Positions 1-6,531 of a stretch of 27,397 bases of DNA are shown here, piece by piece. The notes beneath the pieces were generated by a model. It ran no database searches. It was not told where the DNA came from and worked only from the letters and a program-made list of their open reading frames with translations. The position numbers and the translations under genes are program-made. The stretch is taken from NCBI GenBank assembly GCA_023411175.1, contig JAEYPB010000078.1, positions 1-27,397 of the forward strand, in the 5' to 3' direction. This DNA is from Bacillota bacterium (GTDB lineage: Bacteria; Bacillota; Clostridia; Christensenellales; Aristaeellaceae). How positions within the stretch are numbered: the stretch's first letter is position 1; each line of letters opens with the position of its first letter.

Positions 1-2
1 CG

Positions 3-20
3 CCCCCCCAACGGGGGGGG
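3..20. repeat. C7/G8 inverted repeat at window edge
   Basis: Seven C are followed by AAC and eight G, a perfect short palindrome. It could be the stem of a terminator for a gene to the left, but no T-run follows on the + strand. Its position at the very edge also leaves an assembly or contig-end artefact possible. Confidence 0.3.
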
Positions 21-79
21 CCCGAAACTTATCTGAACTTAACCGCAAAATAGCCCAAAGTGCATCGCGGCGCATAAGG

Positions 80-92
80 TTTTAATTTAAAA
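80..92. promoter_or_regulatory. AT-rich palindrome upstream of the marR gene
   Basis: TTTTAA-T-TTAAAA is a perfect hyphenated palindrome about 35 bases before the chosen start of the MarR gene, inside an AT-rich patch in an otherwise GC-rich region. A further AACTTA direct repeat lies near 27-42. MarR proteins usually bind such palindromes and repress their own gene, so autoregulation is a reasonable inference. No clear -35/-10 pair was found. Confidence 0.35.
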
Positions 93-126
93 TTGTTTGA
101 AGTTAAAAGGAATTGGAGGGGCGACC

Positions 127-582
127 GTGACGGATGCGCAGCGAACACAGCTGAATGATTTTTTTGTCCGAACCTTCAACAACATCCTGACGCTGGAAGA
201 GCGGGCGCTTTCGGGGGAGCAGGAGGGGCCTTCCGTCCGGGAGGTTCACGTAATCGAGGCGGCGGCGGCGCTGGAAAAGCAGGGCCGAAACACCATGAGC
301 TTTATCGCCGGCGCGCTGAACATCTCCGTGGGCGCGCTGACCACCGCCGTGGGCACGCTGATCCGAAAAGGCTATCTCGAGCGCGGCTCGGACCCGGACG
401 ACCGCCGCGTGGTCAGGGTCTACCCCACGGCGGCGGGACGCGCGGTCAACGCCCGGCACGAGGCGTTCCACCGGGACATGCTCGACCAGGTGGAGCGGGT
501 GCTGGAGGAGGAAGACCTCAAGCGGCTGACCCTCGCGCTGTCGCTCCTGTCGGATTTTTTTGAACAATACGCGAAGGGATGA
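127..582 (+). CDS. MarR-family transcriptional regulator
   Basis: This encodes a winged-helix regulator of about 151 residues, a normal length for MarR. The DNA-binding region reads NTMSFIAGALNISVGALTTA, followed by the wing motif DPDDRRVVRV and then TAAGR, which are typical of the family. The flanking helices would form the dimer interface. I chose the GTG at 127 because GGAGG at 115-119 sits seven bases before it; an in-frame TTG at 97 has no such site. The stop overlaps the start of the next gene (ATGA), so the two are probably co-translated. Pairing with a DegV fatty-acid-binding protein suggests a lipid-responsive role like FabT, but that is inference; the ligand could be something else. 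Confidence 0.85.
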   Translation: MTDAQRTQLNDFFVRTFNNILTLEERALSGEQEGPSVREVHVIEAAAALEKQGRNTMSFIAGALNISVGALTTAVGTLIRKGYLERGSDPDDRRVVRVYPTAAGRAVNARHEAFHRDMLDQVERVLEEEDLKRLTLALSLLSDFFEQYAKG

Positions 583-1403
583 ATCGAATGCACATCATCG
601 TCGACAGCACCTGCGACTTGCCGCTCGAGGAGGCGCGCGCGCTGGACGTCAGCGTCCTGCTCCTCAAGGTTTACTTTGGCGCCGAGGGCTACCGCGACAA
701 GGTCGATCTGACCAACGAGGCCTTCTTTGAGCGGCTGAAGATGAGCGCCCACATGCCCACGACCTCCATGGTGACGCCGGAGGATTTCCGGGAGGAGTTC
801 GAGCGGCACCCGAACGAGGAAATCCTCGTCATCACGATCTCCGCGCTGCTGAGCGGCACAGGCCAGTCCGCCTGGATCGCCAAGGCCGAATCCGCGCGAA
901 GCGATATTTTCGTGGTGGACAGCGGCTCGGCCTCCATCGGCCACGCGCTTCTCATCCGGGTGGCGGCGCGCCTTCGGGACGAGGGCATGGGCGCGCAGCG
1001 CATCGCGGCCATCCTGGAGAACCTCAAGCCCCGACTGCGCGTCTACGCGATGATCGACACGCTGAAATACCTGGTCAAGGGCGGGCGGCTCTCCGGCGCG
1101 CAGGGCGCGTTGGGCACGATTCTGTCCCTCAAGCCCATCATTGCGGTCCGGGACGGAAAGGTGACCTCCATCGACAAGGCGCGAGGCACAAAGGCGGCCC
1201 TTAAGCGGCTTGGTACGATCCTGAAAAACGAGCCGGCCGACAGGGACCTGCCCGTAACCTATGCCCACGCGGGCGACCGCGAGACGATGGGCGAAATGAT
1301 GCGGATCGCGGACATCGAAGGGCCCGGCGTGTGGCTGGGCAGCGTGGTCGGCGCGCACACCGGCCCCGGCGCGGTGGCGATGGCGTATTTTGCGAAGCGC
1401 TGA
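579..1403 (+). CDS. DegV family fatty-acid-binding protein (FakB-like)
   Basis: The protein has 274 residues and the usual DegV length. It shows the family signatures: N-terminal IIVDSTCDLP, the TTS motif near residue 61 followed by MVTPEDF, SGTGQSA near 92, KGGRLSG in the middle, and GAHTGPGA near the C-terminus. DegV proteins bind a fatty acid in the cleft between two domains; the FakB members present it to the kinase FakA for phosphorylation and use in phospholipid synthesis. No fakA gene is in the window. The ATG at 579 overlaps the upstream stop by four bases. A second in-frame ATG at 588, better spaced from AAGGG and matching the usual start next to HIIVDST, may be the true start. Confidence 0.9.
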   Translation: MNRMHIIVDSTCDLPLEEARALDVSVLLLKVYFGAEGYRDKVDLTNEAFFERLKMSAHMPTTSMVTPEDFREEFERHPNEEILVITISALLSGTGQSAWIAKAESARSDIFVVDSGSASIGHALLIRVAARLRDEGMGAQRIAAILENLKPRLRVYAMIDTLKYLVKGGRLSGAQGALGTILSLKPIIAVRDGKVTSIDKARGTKAALKRLGTILKNEPADRDLPVTYAHAGDRETMGEMMRIADIEGPGVWLGSVVGAHTGPGAVAMAYFAKR

Positions 1404-1436
1404 TAGAATTTACTGAATGTGGCGGCGCGATATCTA

Positions 1437-1465
1437 TTGCGCGCCACGGCACCCTGTGGTATAAT
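1437..1465 (+). promoter_or_regulatory. Sigma-A promoter upstream of the GGDEF/HD-GYP gene
   Basis: TTGCGC (1437-1442) and a perfect TATAAT (1460-1465) are separated by exactly 17 bases, and TGG before the -10 gives an extended -10. The same TTGCGC-N17-TATAAT pair recurs at 20965-20993. The transcript would start near 1472, about 365 bases before the next gene. The -35 overlaps a GC-rich inverted repeat (about 1419-1447). Confidence 0.65.
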
Positions 1466-1471
1466 TGCATA

Positions 1472-1837
1472 AATATGGCGCGGCGGCCGGCGGATCCTGT
1501 TTGGGCAGGATCGCGCTTGCCGCCTTGAGTGCATCAAATTCGGATGGCTTTTCAGGCCCGCGCCCGCGCGGCTGCCGCGAATCGCGGCCACCAGCGCGAG
1601 CCGCGCCTGGTGCCACGCGCCTGAAGACGTACATTCGGTGTTCAACAAATCAGCGCATGGTAAGTTTGCGTTATGCCGCAGGGTGTTTTATGGTTAAATT
1701 TTTATAAATAATCAACACATATTGTTATCCGCGTGGTAATATTGTTATAGCAGGAATTTTTTGGCGCAGGGTGTGCCGTTGCCGCCATATGGTGGTTTTG
1801 GGCAAAGCGCTGCGGCTTGGTGAAGGAGGAGACGGAC
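1472..1837 (+). other. Long untranslated leader, no gene recognised
   Basis: About 365 bases separate the promoter from the sensor gene. The first half is GC-rich and strongly foldable: GATCCTG-TTTGGG-CAGGATC (about 1494-1513) flanked by GGCGG/CCGCC, and further pairing between ACCAG and CTGGT near 1590-1612. The second half (about 1640-1750) is AT-rich and contains a weaker promoter-like pair TTGCGT (1666-1671) and TATGGT (1689-1694), also 17 apart. Open frames here lack a ribosome-binding site and resemble no protein. I see no c-di-GMP riboswitch signature. Confidence 0.4.
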
Positions 1838-3880
1838 ATGACCTCCGACGCGCCTGCCTTGCTCATCGTACACGGGATTGAGCGGGACCGGGCAGTTCTT
1901 CACGAAATGTTTCGCGACCGGTACGATGTGCTGGAAGCCGGAAGCGCAGCCGAGGCGCTCGAGAAGATCGAGCATAGCCTCCCGCGCATCGGCCTGATTG
2001 TGCTCGCCCTGGAGCTGCCCGGCCATGACGGGATTCACATGCTTCACGAGATGTTTTCGCGGGGCATCCTGCCCGGCATCCCTGTAATGATGATCGCCCC
2101 CGGCATTTCGCCCGAGAAGGCCGCCGTCGCCATCCGGCTCGGGGTTACCGATTTTATCGAAACGCCCTACAACGCCGAAATCATCAGGCGCCGCGCGCAG
2201 CGCATTGTGGAGAGCGAACGGGCGCGCGTCAACCTGGATGAACTGGTCGAAGCGCGCACAATGGAATTCCGGCGGGTCAACCGGTACGCCATCGAGGCGC
2301 TTTCCACGATCGTCGAATTTAGAAGCGGCGAGACTGCGCAGCATACCCGCCGTATTTCGCTCTTCACCAGAATCTTCTGCCACGCGCTTTCCAAGCACTA
2401 CATGGAATTCAACCTGTCCGACACCATGATCGACGACATCGTATGCGCGTCCGCGCTGCACGATGTGGGCATGATCGCCGTGCCCGAAACCATCCTGAAC
2501 AAGCCCAGCCGCCTGAGCGACGAGGAATTCGAAATCATGAAGCGCCATACGCTCTACGGCGCCGAGGTCATCGAGCGGATCGCTTCGGCGGGCGGCGAGC
2601 GCTTTTTCTCCTACTGCAGGGACATCTGCCTTTGCCACCACGAGCGCTGGGACGGCAACGGCTACCCGGGCGGCCTCTCCGGCGACGCGATCCCCCTCTG
2701 GGCACAGGTGGTGGCGCTGGCGGACGTGTACGAGGCGCTGACAAGCGAGCGCGTGTACAAGCCGCCGTTTACCCACGAACAGGCGCTGGACATGATCGAG
2801 GAGGGCGACTGCGGCGCGTTCAACCCGAAGCTGCTGGCCACGCTCGATCTCGTCGCCGTCAGGCTGAAAAAGGCGCTGGACGAGATGCAGGAGACGGGTG
2901 ATTCGCCCATCAGCGACAGCGGCGATTCGCCGGAGCGCCTTACGCCCCGGGCGATCAGGATGTTGGAACACGAGCGAGAGCAGTACAAGACCTACGCTTC
3001 GCTTTCGGGCGAGGTGCTGATCGATTACGACGCGGTGAACGACGCGCTGTCCTTCTCCGGTCGGTTTTCCGACCATTTCGACGGCGATTTAATCCGCCGG
3101 AACGCTCCGGTGGACGACGTGCTGAGCCGGTATCTCTACCCCGGAGACCGGGGCGCGCTGGAAGCCGCGATATCCTCTGCCTCTGCGGGCAAGCAGACCA
3201 TCAAGATGGAACTGAGGCTGCTCACCAAGCGCGGCTGGTATGAATGGTATGAGGTGGTCATCCGCACGCTGTGGAGCGGCGAGGGCGGCGGCCGATGCGT
3301 CCGCGCGCTGGGCAAGCTAACCAACGTCGATCAGGCGGTACGGGAGACCTGCCGCCTCCGCGAGCAAGCCACCCGCGACGTGCTCACCGGCCTTCTCAAC
3401 CGCATCGAGACCGAGCGCTGCATCAAACAGCGCCTGATGGAAGGCGAGGATGTGTGCGGCGCGCTGCTCTATGTCGATATCGACAACTTCAAGGAGATCA
3501 ACGACACCCGCGGCCACGGCTTTGGCGACGATGTGCTGCGCAAGATGGGCCAGACGATACACGCGAACATCCGCGAGACGGACATCGCCGGGCGCATCGG
3601 GGGAGACGAGTTCATCGTCTACCTTGACCGGGTGCGCTCGGAGGAGGGCGTCATCGGCAACGTGGATCGGCTGATCTCCGTCGTGCGGCAGGGCTTCCAG
3701 GTTCGCGCGGAACGCGCGCCGGTGTCCATCTCGGTGGGCATCGCCCGCTTTCCGCAGGACGGCGTCCGCTACGAGACGCTGCTCGAAAAGGCCGACCAGG
3801 CCATGTACTCCGCCAAGTACGCGGGAAAGGGACGCTACGCCTTTTACATGGCCGAGCCGCCGTCGCGCCAGGCGACGTAG
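1838..3880 (+). CDS. Pseudo-receiver/HD-GYP/PAS-like/GGDEF c-di-GMP enzyme
   Basis: The protein of 680 residues carries opposing c-di-GMP activities. Residues 1-125 form a receiver-like domain lacking the conserved residues: HG replaces the acidic pair, Ala57 replaces the phospho-acceptor Asp, and the usual Thr and Lys are also gone. Residues 145-345 are an HD-GYP phosphodiesterase with HD at 208-209, HHE at 267-269 and GYP at 275-277; the Lys of HDxGK is Met. About 380-495 looks PAS-like. Residues 510-670 are a GGDEF cyclase with intact GGDEF (588-592) and an RxxD inhibitory site (579-582) five residues before it. The ATG at 1838 follows AAGGAGG at 1823-1829. The protein is probably cytosolic, as no membrane segment is visible. 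Which activity dominates cannot be told from sequence. Confidence 0.9.
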   Translation: MTSDAPALLIVHGIERDRAVLHEMFRDRYDVLEAGSAAEALEKIEHSLPRIGLIVLALELPGHDGIHMLHEMFSRGILPGIPVMMIAPGISPEKAAVAIRLGVTDFIETPYNAEIIRRRAQRIVESERARVNLDELVEARTMEFRRVNRYAIEALSTIVEFRSGETAQHTRRISLFTRIFCHALSKHYMEFNLSDTMIDDIVCASALHDVGMIAVPETILNKPSRLSDEEFEIMKRHTLYGAEVIERIASAGGERFFSYCRDICLCHHERWDGNGYPGGLSGDAIPLWAQVVALADVYEALTSERVYKPPFTHEQALDMIEEGDCGAFNPKLLATLDLVAVRLKKALDEMQETGDSPISDSGDSPERLTPRAIRMLEHEREQYKTYASLSGEVLIDYDAVNDALSFSGRFSDHFDGDLIRRNAPVDDVLSRYLYPGDRGALEAAISSASAGKQTIKMELRLLTKRGWYEWYEVVIRTLWSGEGGGRCVRALGKLTNVDQAVRETCRLREQATRDVLTGLLNRIETERCIKQRLMEGEDVCGALLYVDIDNFKEINDTRGHGFGDDVLRKMGQTIHANIRETDIAGRIGGDEFIVYLDRVRSEEGVIGNVDRLISVVRQGFQVRAERAPVSISVGIARFPQDGVRYETLLEKADQAMYSAKYAGKGRYAFYMAEPPSRQAT

Positions 3881-3899
3881 CGCAGGACAAAGCGCATAC

Positions 3900-3936
3900 A
3901 ATCCGCCTGCCCTGCAGCGCGCAAGACAGGCGGATT
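3900..3936. terminator. Inverted repeat between convergent genes
   Basis: AATCCGCCTG (3900-3909) and CAGGCGGATT (3927-3936) form a perfect 10-bp stem 20 bases after the GGDEF gene stop. No long T-run follows on either strand, so it is at best a weak terminator for the two converging transcripts. Confidence 0.45.
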
Positions 3937-3957
3937 AAAGCATCATAAAGCCCTCGC

Positions 3958-3989
3958 TCAGCCCGTTGACAGAGAATTCAGCGGGCTGA
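3958..3989. terminator. Second inverted repeat between convergent genes
   Basis: TCAGCCCG (3958-3965) pairs with CGGGCTGA (3982-3989), an 8-bp stem with a 16-base loop. It lies between the convergent ends of the sensor gene and the bactofilin-like gene. Without a T-run its role in termination is uncertain. Confidence 0.3.
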
Positions 3990-4057
3990 AACCATGCCAA
4001 AATGGATTTGGAATGTACGGATGACGCCGCCGGCATGCGCGCTGATCGCCTGTTCGC

Positions 4058-4840
4058 CTACTCCACCTTGACCTTTTCCCGTACCACCGCGTCCTCGACC
4101 ACGCTGAGTGCCCCGGAATACTCCACCCGGTCGATTTCGCACCCGGAAGCAATGGTCACGTCCGCGCCGCGTACCACTTTTGCGCGGGTGGCCTCCAGGT
4201 ATACGCTGGTGGCCTCGATCGTCCCCGCCGTCAGCGATCCGGTCAAAAACGGAATCTGTATGCCCAGCACGCTGAGGCCGCCCCTGCGCCGAACGGTCAC
4301 GCGCTCGCCGCCGATCTCCTCCAGGCTACTCTGTCCCGCCAGCTCGATCTCCGCGGTGCCCGCGTTGATCAGGCCGTCCACGTCGAACGCGCCCTGCAAG
4401 AGGAGCTGCTCGCATTCGATCCCCCGCGCCACCCGCAGGCTGCCCGCGGCGTTCACCGCTCGGGCCTTCAGCGCGCCGCCGAAGCGCGCGCTGCCGCTGA
4501 CGCGCACCTCTCCCGTGACGGCGGCATCCCCATCCACCCGGAAGCTGCCGGAGGACTGCAGGCCCGACGCCTCCAGGCTTCCGTCCACCGACGCGGCGCC
4601 GCTGGTGCGCATCTCGCCCGCCGCCACGTTGCCGTCGATGTGGGTGCTGCCCGAAGACGCGTATTTCTCACAGGCGACATTGCCCGCCACCCGGGCGCTG
4701 CCGGAGGCGTCGAAGCGCTCGCAGGTCACATCGCCCGAAATTCTCGCGCTGCCGGAAACGCTGACATCGCGGTACTGCCCGCCGCTCACGCTCACCGCGC
4801 CGGACGCCTTCAGATCCCGAAGATTCTCCCCCATGGTCAT
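4058..4840 (-). CDS. Bactofilin-like polymer-forming protein
   Basis: The product has about 260 residues built largely from an imperfect repeat of 17 residues starting SGSARISG, SGSARVAG, SGSTHIDG, SGAASVDG, SGSFRVDG and SGSARFGG. That periodicity fits the right-handed beta-helix of bactofilins, which assemble into filaments without nucleotide. The C-terminal 100 residues are less regular. In Bacillus subtilis two bactofilins (BacE, BacF) lie beside yhbD and affect flagella; the same YhbD neighbour is present here. The start ATG overlaps the upstream stop (ATGA), so translation is coupled; an ATG six bases further in (4834) has better spacing from GGAGGAGG. The protein is longer than typical bactofilins. 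Confidence 0.75.
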   Translation of the reverse strand: MTMGENLRDLKASGAVSVSGGQYRDVSVSGSARISGDVTCERFDASGSARVAGNVACEKYASSGSTHIDGNVAAGEMRTSGAASVDGSLEASGLQSSGSFRVDGDAAVTGEVRVSGSARFGGALKARAVNAAGSLRVARGIECEQLLLQGAFDVDGLINAGTAEIELAGQSSLEEIGGERVTVRRRGGLSVLGIQIPFLTGSLTAGTIEATSVYLEATRAKVVRGADVTIASGCEIDRVEYSGALSVVEDAVVREKVKVE

Positions 4841-5478
4841 TCCTCCTCCAATAGCCTGGCCAGCGGCCGGTTGCATTTTTCCGGCAGGTCCGACAGCGAC
4901 AGGTTGTACGCGACGGTCACGCCCTCCGGCGGGCGAACGGCGGCGTCCGGCTGCAGGTAGAGCGGCAGGTACGCCTCACCGCTTTTTAGTAGCACGATCC
5001 GCCCGTCATCCTTCTCAAGAAGCGCCGCTTCCTTCTGCCAGGCGGCGAGGGCGTCCAGTACCTGCGTGAGCGCCGCGTCGTCCAGCTTGACGCCGAGGGT
5101 CAGCATGTCCGCGGCGATCATCACGCACAGCGCCTGCCCATGGTCAAAGGATTCAGACCCGGCCATGCGCCGAAGAATCACTGCGGGGCGCGCTGCCCCC
5201 GGAAGAAAGCCCACCGCCTCCGCCGGGTAGGAGCGGCTCCCCGCCTCCGGCGACAGCATGCCCTGGAGCTGCGTCAGCGAATAGCGGTCCTTGTTCTCCA
5301 GAATGAACCCGATGCGCTCGATCGCCCGCCGGGGCAGATACGTCTCCTGCCCCGTGTAGGACGACCGCTTGATAAACCAGCTGTCCGGAATCAGCTTCTC
5401 CCGCTTCCACCGGTACAGCTGCCCGTAGGAGATGCCGGTGGCCTGTAAAAGCTCCCGCTTGGAAATGGTATCCTCCAT
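4837..5478 (-). CDS. yhbD: YhbD-like (DUF4004) MerR-type regulator
   Basis: This protein of 213 residues starts with a MerR-like helix-turn-helix: ISKRELLQATGISYGQLYRW, then KLIPDSWF and TYLPRRAIERI. This matches the N-terminal domain of the YhbD/DUF4004 family as I know it. The rest has no motif I recognise. The ATG at 5478 follows GGGAGG with six bases between; an upstream in-frame extension lies over the promoter and is unlikely to be translated. It overlaps the bactofilin-like gene by four bases. Two copies of AACAWTGTTTCGT in its own promoter suggest that it represses itself, but no binding data exist here. Confidence 0.75.
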   Translation of the reverse strand: MEDTISKRELLQATGISYGQLYRWKREKLIPDSWFIKRSSYTGQETYLPRRAIERIGFILENKDRYSLTQLQGMLSPEAGSRSYPAEAVGFLPGAARPAVILRRMAGSESFDHGQALCVMIAADMLTLGVKLDDAALTQVLDALAAWQKEAALLEKDDGRIVLLKSGEAYLPLYLQPDAAVRPPEGVTVAYNLSLSDLPEKCNRPLARLLEEE

Positions 5479-5506
5479 GTTCGCCTCCCGCTCCGCAGTC
5501 AAACAA

Positions 5507-5555
5507 AACATTGTTTCGTTAGCGCCAGTGTAGCAGAACAATGTTTCGTCGTCAA
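5507..5555 (-). promoter_or_regulatory. yhbD promoter with two operator-like repeats
   Basis: On the minus strand TTGACG (5550-5555) and TACACT (5527-5532) are 17 bases apart. AACAATGTTTCGT at 5537-5549 fills the spacer between them, and AACATTGTTTCGT at 5507-5519 lies just downstream of the -10. The copies differ at one base and are exactly 30 bases apart, so they face the same side of the helix. The inner sequence AAACA-T-TGTTT is palindromic at the second site. This looks like a repressor or MerR-type control region. Confidence 0.65.
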
Positions 5556-5567
5556 TGGGTTTGAATA

Positions 5568-5602
5568 AAATTAACGGAGGCGTTTCACGCCTCCGTTAAT
5601 TT
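5568..5602 (-). terminator. Strong intrinsic terminator
   Basis: A perfect 15-bp stem (AAATTAACGGAGGCG at 5568-5582 with its complement at 5588-5602) has a 5-base loop. On the minus strand it ends in TTTTATTC, so it terminates the YdeI-family gene and insulates the yhbD promoter. The + strand also shows a short T-rich stretch. Confidence 0.85.
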
Positions 5603-5628
5603 GCTTTCGCCCGCTGCCAAAACGACGC

Positions 5629-6222
5629 TCAATCGTCCAGCCCCTTCCCCGCGAGAATTTTGGGGATGCACTTTTCCACCCGCGCGGCTCGGGTGGCGCT
5701 CTGCTTGGCCCCGGAGAAGTGGAGCAGGTACGCCCGCTGCCGCCCCGGCGTCAGCGCGTCAAAGGCCGCTTTCAGTTGGGGGCTTTCGTCAAGCCGCGCC
5801 CGGAACTCGTCGGGAACCGAGAAATCCGCGCTCTCCTTGAAATCCACCGAAAGCCCGGCGCGCTCGATCTCCGCCGCCTCGAGGATGTAAGCCGCAAGGC
5901 CGTCCTCCCGCGCGGCGATCTCTCCGAGGCTCGTAAAGCGCATCTGCCGCGCCGCCTGCACGTTATCGGTCTGCCGGATCAGAAGGCCGCGCGCGTCCTT
6001 CAAAAGCGCGCCCTTCACAAACAGCACCGCGCAGTAATCCTTGAAGCCGTGGATCAGCGCCACATTCTTTCCGTTCAGCGCGTAGCAGGGCACACCCCAC
6101 TTCAGTTCCTCCGTCAGGCCGGCCTTCAGAAGGATTTCCCGCAGCGCAATGTACTCCGCACGCCACTTCTCGGCCCGATCAATAAACGCGTCCACCTTGG
6201 GGTTTCGCGCTCCGCCCTCCAC
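5629..6222 (-). CDS. YdeI/OmpD-associated family protein (DUF1801 + C-terminal domain)
   Basis: The product has 197 residues. Roughly 10-115 match a DUF1801 domain (ELKWGVPCYALNGKNVALIH, then FKDYCAVLFVKGALL). The C-terminal part has the YdeI/Omdp signature: LTPGRQRAYLLHFSGAKQ, TRAARVEKCIPKI and a final AGKGLDD. The biochemical role of the family is unknown; it is soluble with no signal peptide. Translation most likely starts at the GTG at 6222, with an AAAGGGGG stretch ten or so bases upstream. It is followed by a strong terminator and seems to be a single-gene unit. A second DUF1801 protein is encoded at 16999-17445. Confidence 0.8.
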   Translation of the reverse strand: MEGGARNPKVDAFIDRAEKWRAEYIALREILLKAGLTEELKWGVPCYALNGKNVALIHGFKDYCAVLFVKGALLKDARGLLIRQTDNVQAARQMRFTSLGEIAAREDGLAAYILEAAEIERAGLSVDFKESADFSVPDEFRARLDESPQLKAAFDALTPGRQRAYLLHFSGAKQSATRAARVEKCIPKILAGKGLDD

Positions 6223-6277
6223 CTGGGACGCCCCCTTTCAAACCATCTGCCGGATGCCTTCTGCCATATTGATAAAC

Positions 6278-6302
6278 AAAAAGAGGGCGAATAAACGCCC
6301 TC
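6278..6302 (-). terminator. Intrinsic terminator downstream of gltD
   Basis: On the minus strand GAGGGCG-TTTATT-CGCCCTC is followed by TTTTTG. It lies just beyond the structured repeat at 6305-6506, so the gltBD transcript would carry that repeat in its 3' untranslated region and end here. Confidence 0.75.
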
Positions 6303-6304
6303 AA

Positions 6305-6506
6305 GGCATCGAAAAACCCTTCGGTTTTTCCGATGCAAAGGAAAGTCCCTGCGTGCGCCTGAAATCCTCCGGGATTTCCGGGCGTCTCACTGACCAAAGG
6401 TGTGGATAGCGCCACCAGGTTGCGTACTGGTGGCGCTATCCCGTGCCCGGCGTACACGCCGCCGCGCACGATTAAAACCCTACGGGGCTTTTGTTGATGG
6501 TCTGAG
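6305..6506. repeat. Structured intergenic repeat, copy 1
   Basis: This 202-base stretch is similar to 18160-18324 in the same orientation. It holds three hairpins: 6306-6336 (GCATCGAAAAACC with its complement, one bulge), 6356-6384 (GAAATCC/GGATTTC inside CGCC/GGCG) and 6404-6441 (GGATAGCGCCACCAG perfectly paired with its complement). GACCA (6392-6396) can pair with TGGTC (6498-6502) to enclose the third hairpin. Copy 1 has about 37 extra bases (6442-6493) that form another hairpin. It follows gltD on the minus strand and ends at a terminator. I do not recognise the family; a REP-like element, a small mobile element or a 3'-UTR RNA are all possible. Confidence 0.75.
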
Positions 6507-6531
6507 AGCGGCAAAACCACCCTCTTTGGCA

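Noticed and set aside
1..24. C/G palindrome at the left edge as a functional terminator
   Set aside because: No T-run follows and the upstream gene is not in the window, so it is listed only as an inverted repeat.
1465..1707. 80-codon + strand frame in the 1.4-1.8 kb gap
   Set aside because: No ribosome-binding site, composition typical of translated GC-rich structured sequence, and it overlaps the hairpins of the leader.
1745..3076. 443-codon minus-strand frame opposite the GGDEF/HD-GYP gene
   Set aside because: It is the complement of a well-supported gene, starts inside it, and shows no protein-like motif.
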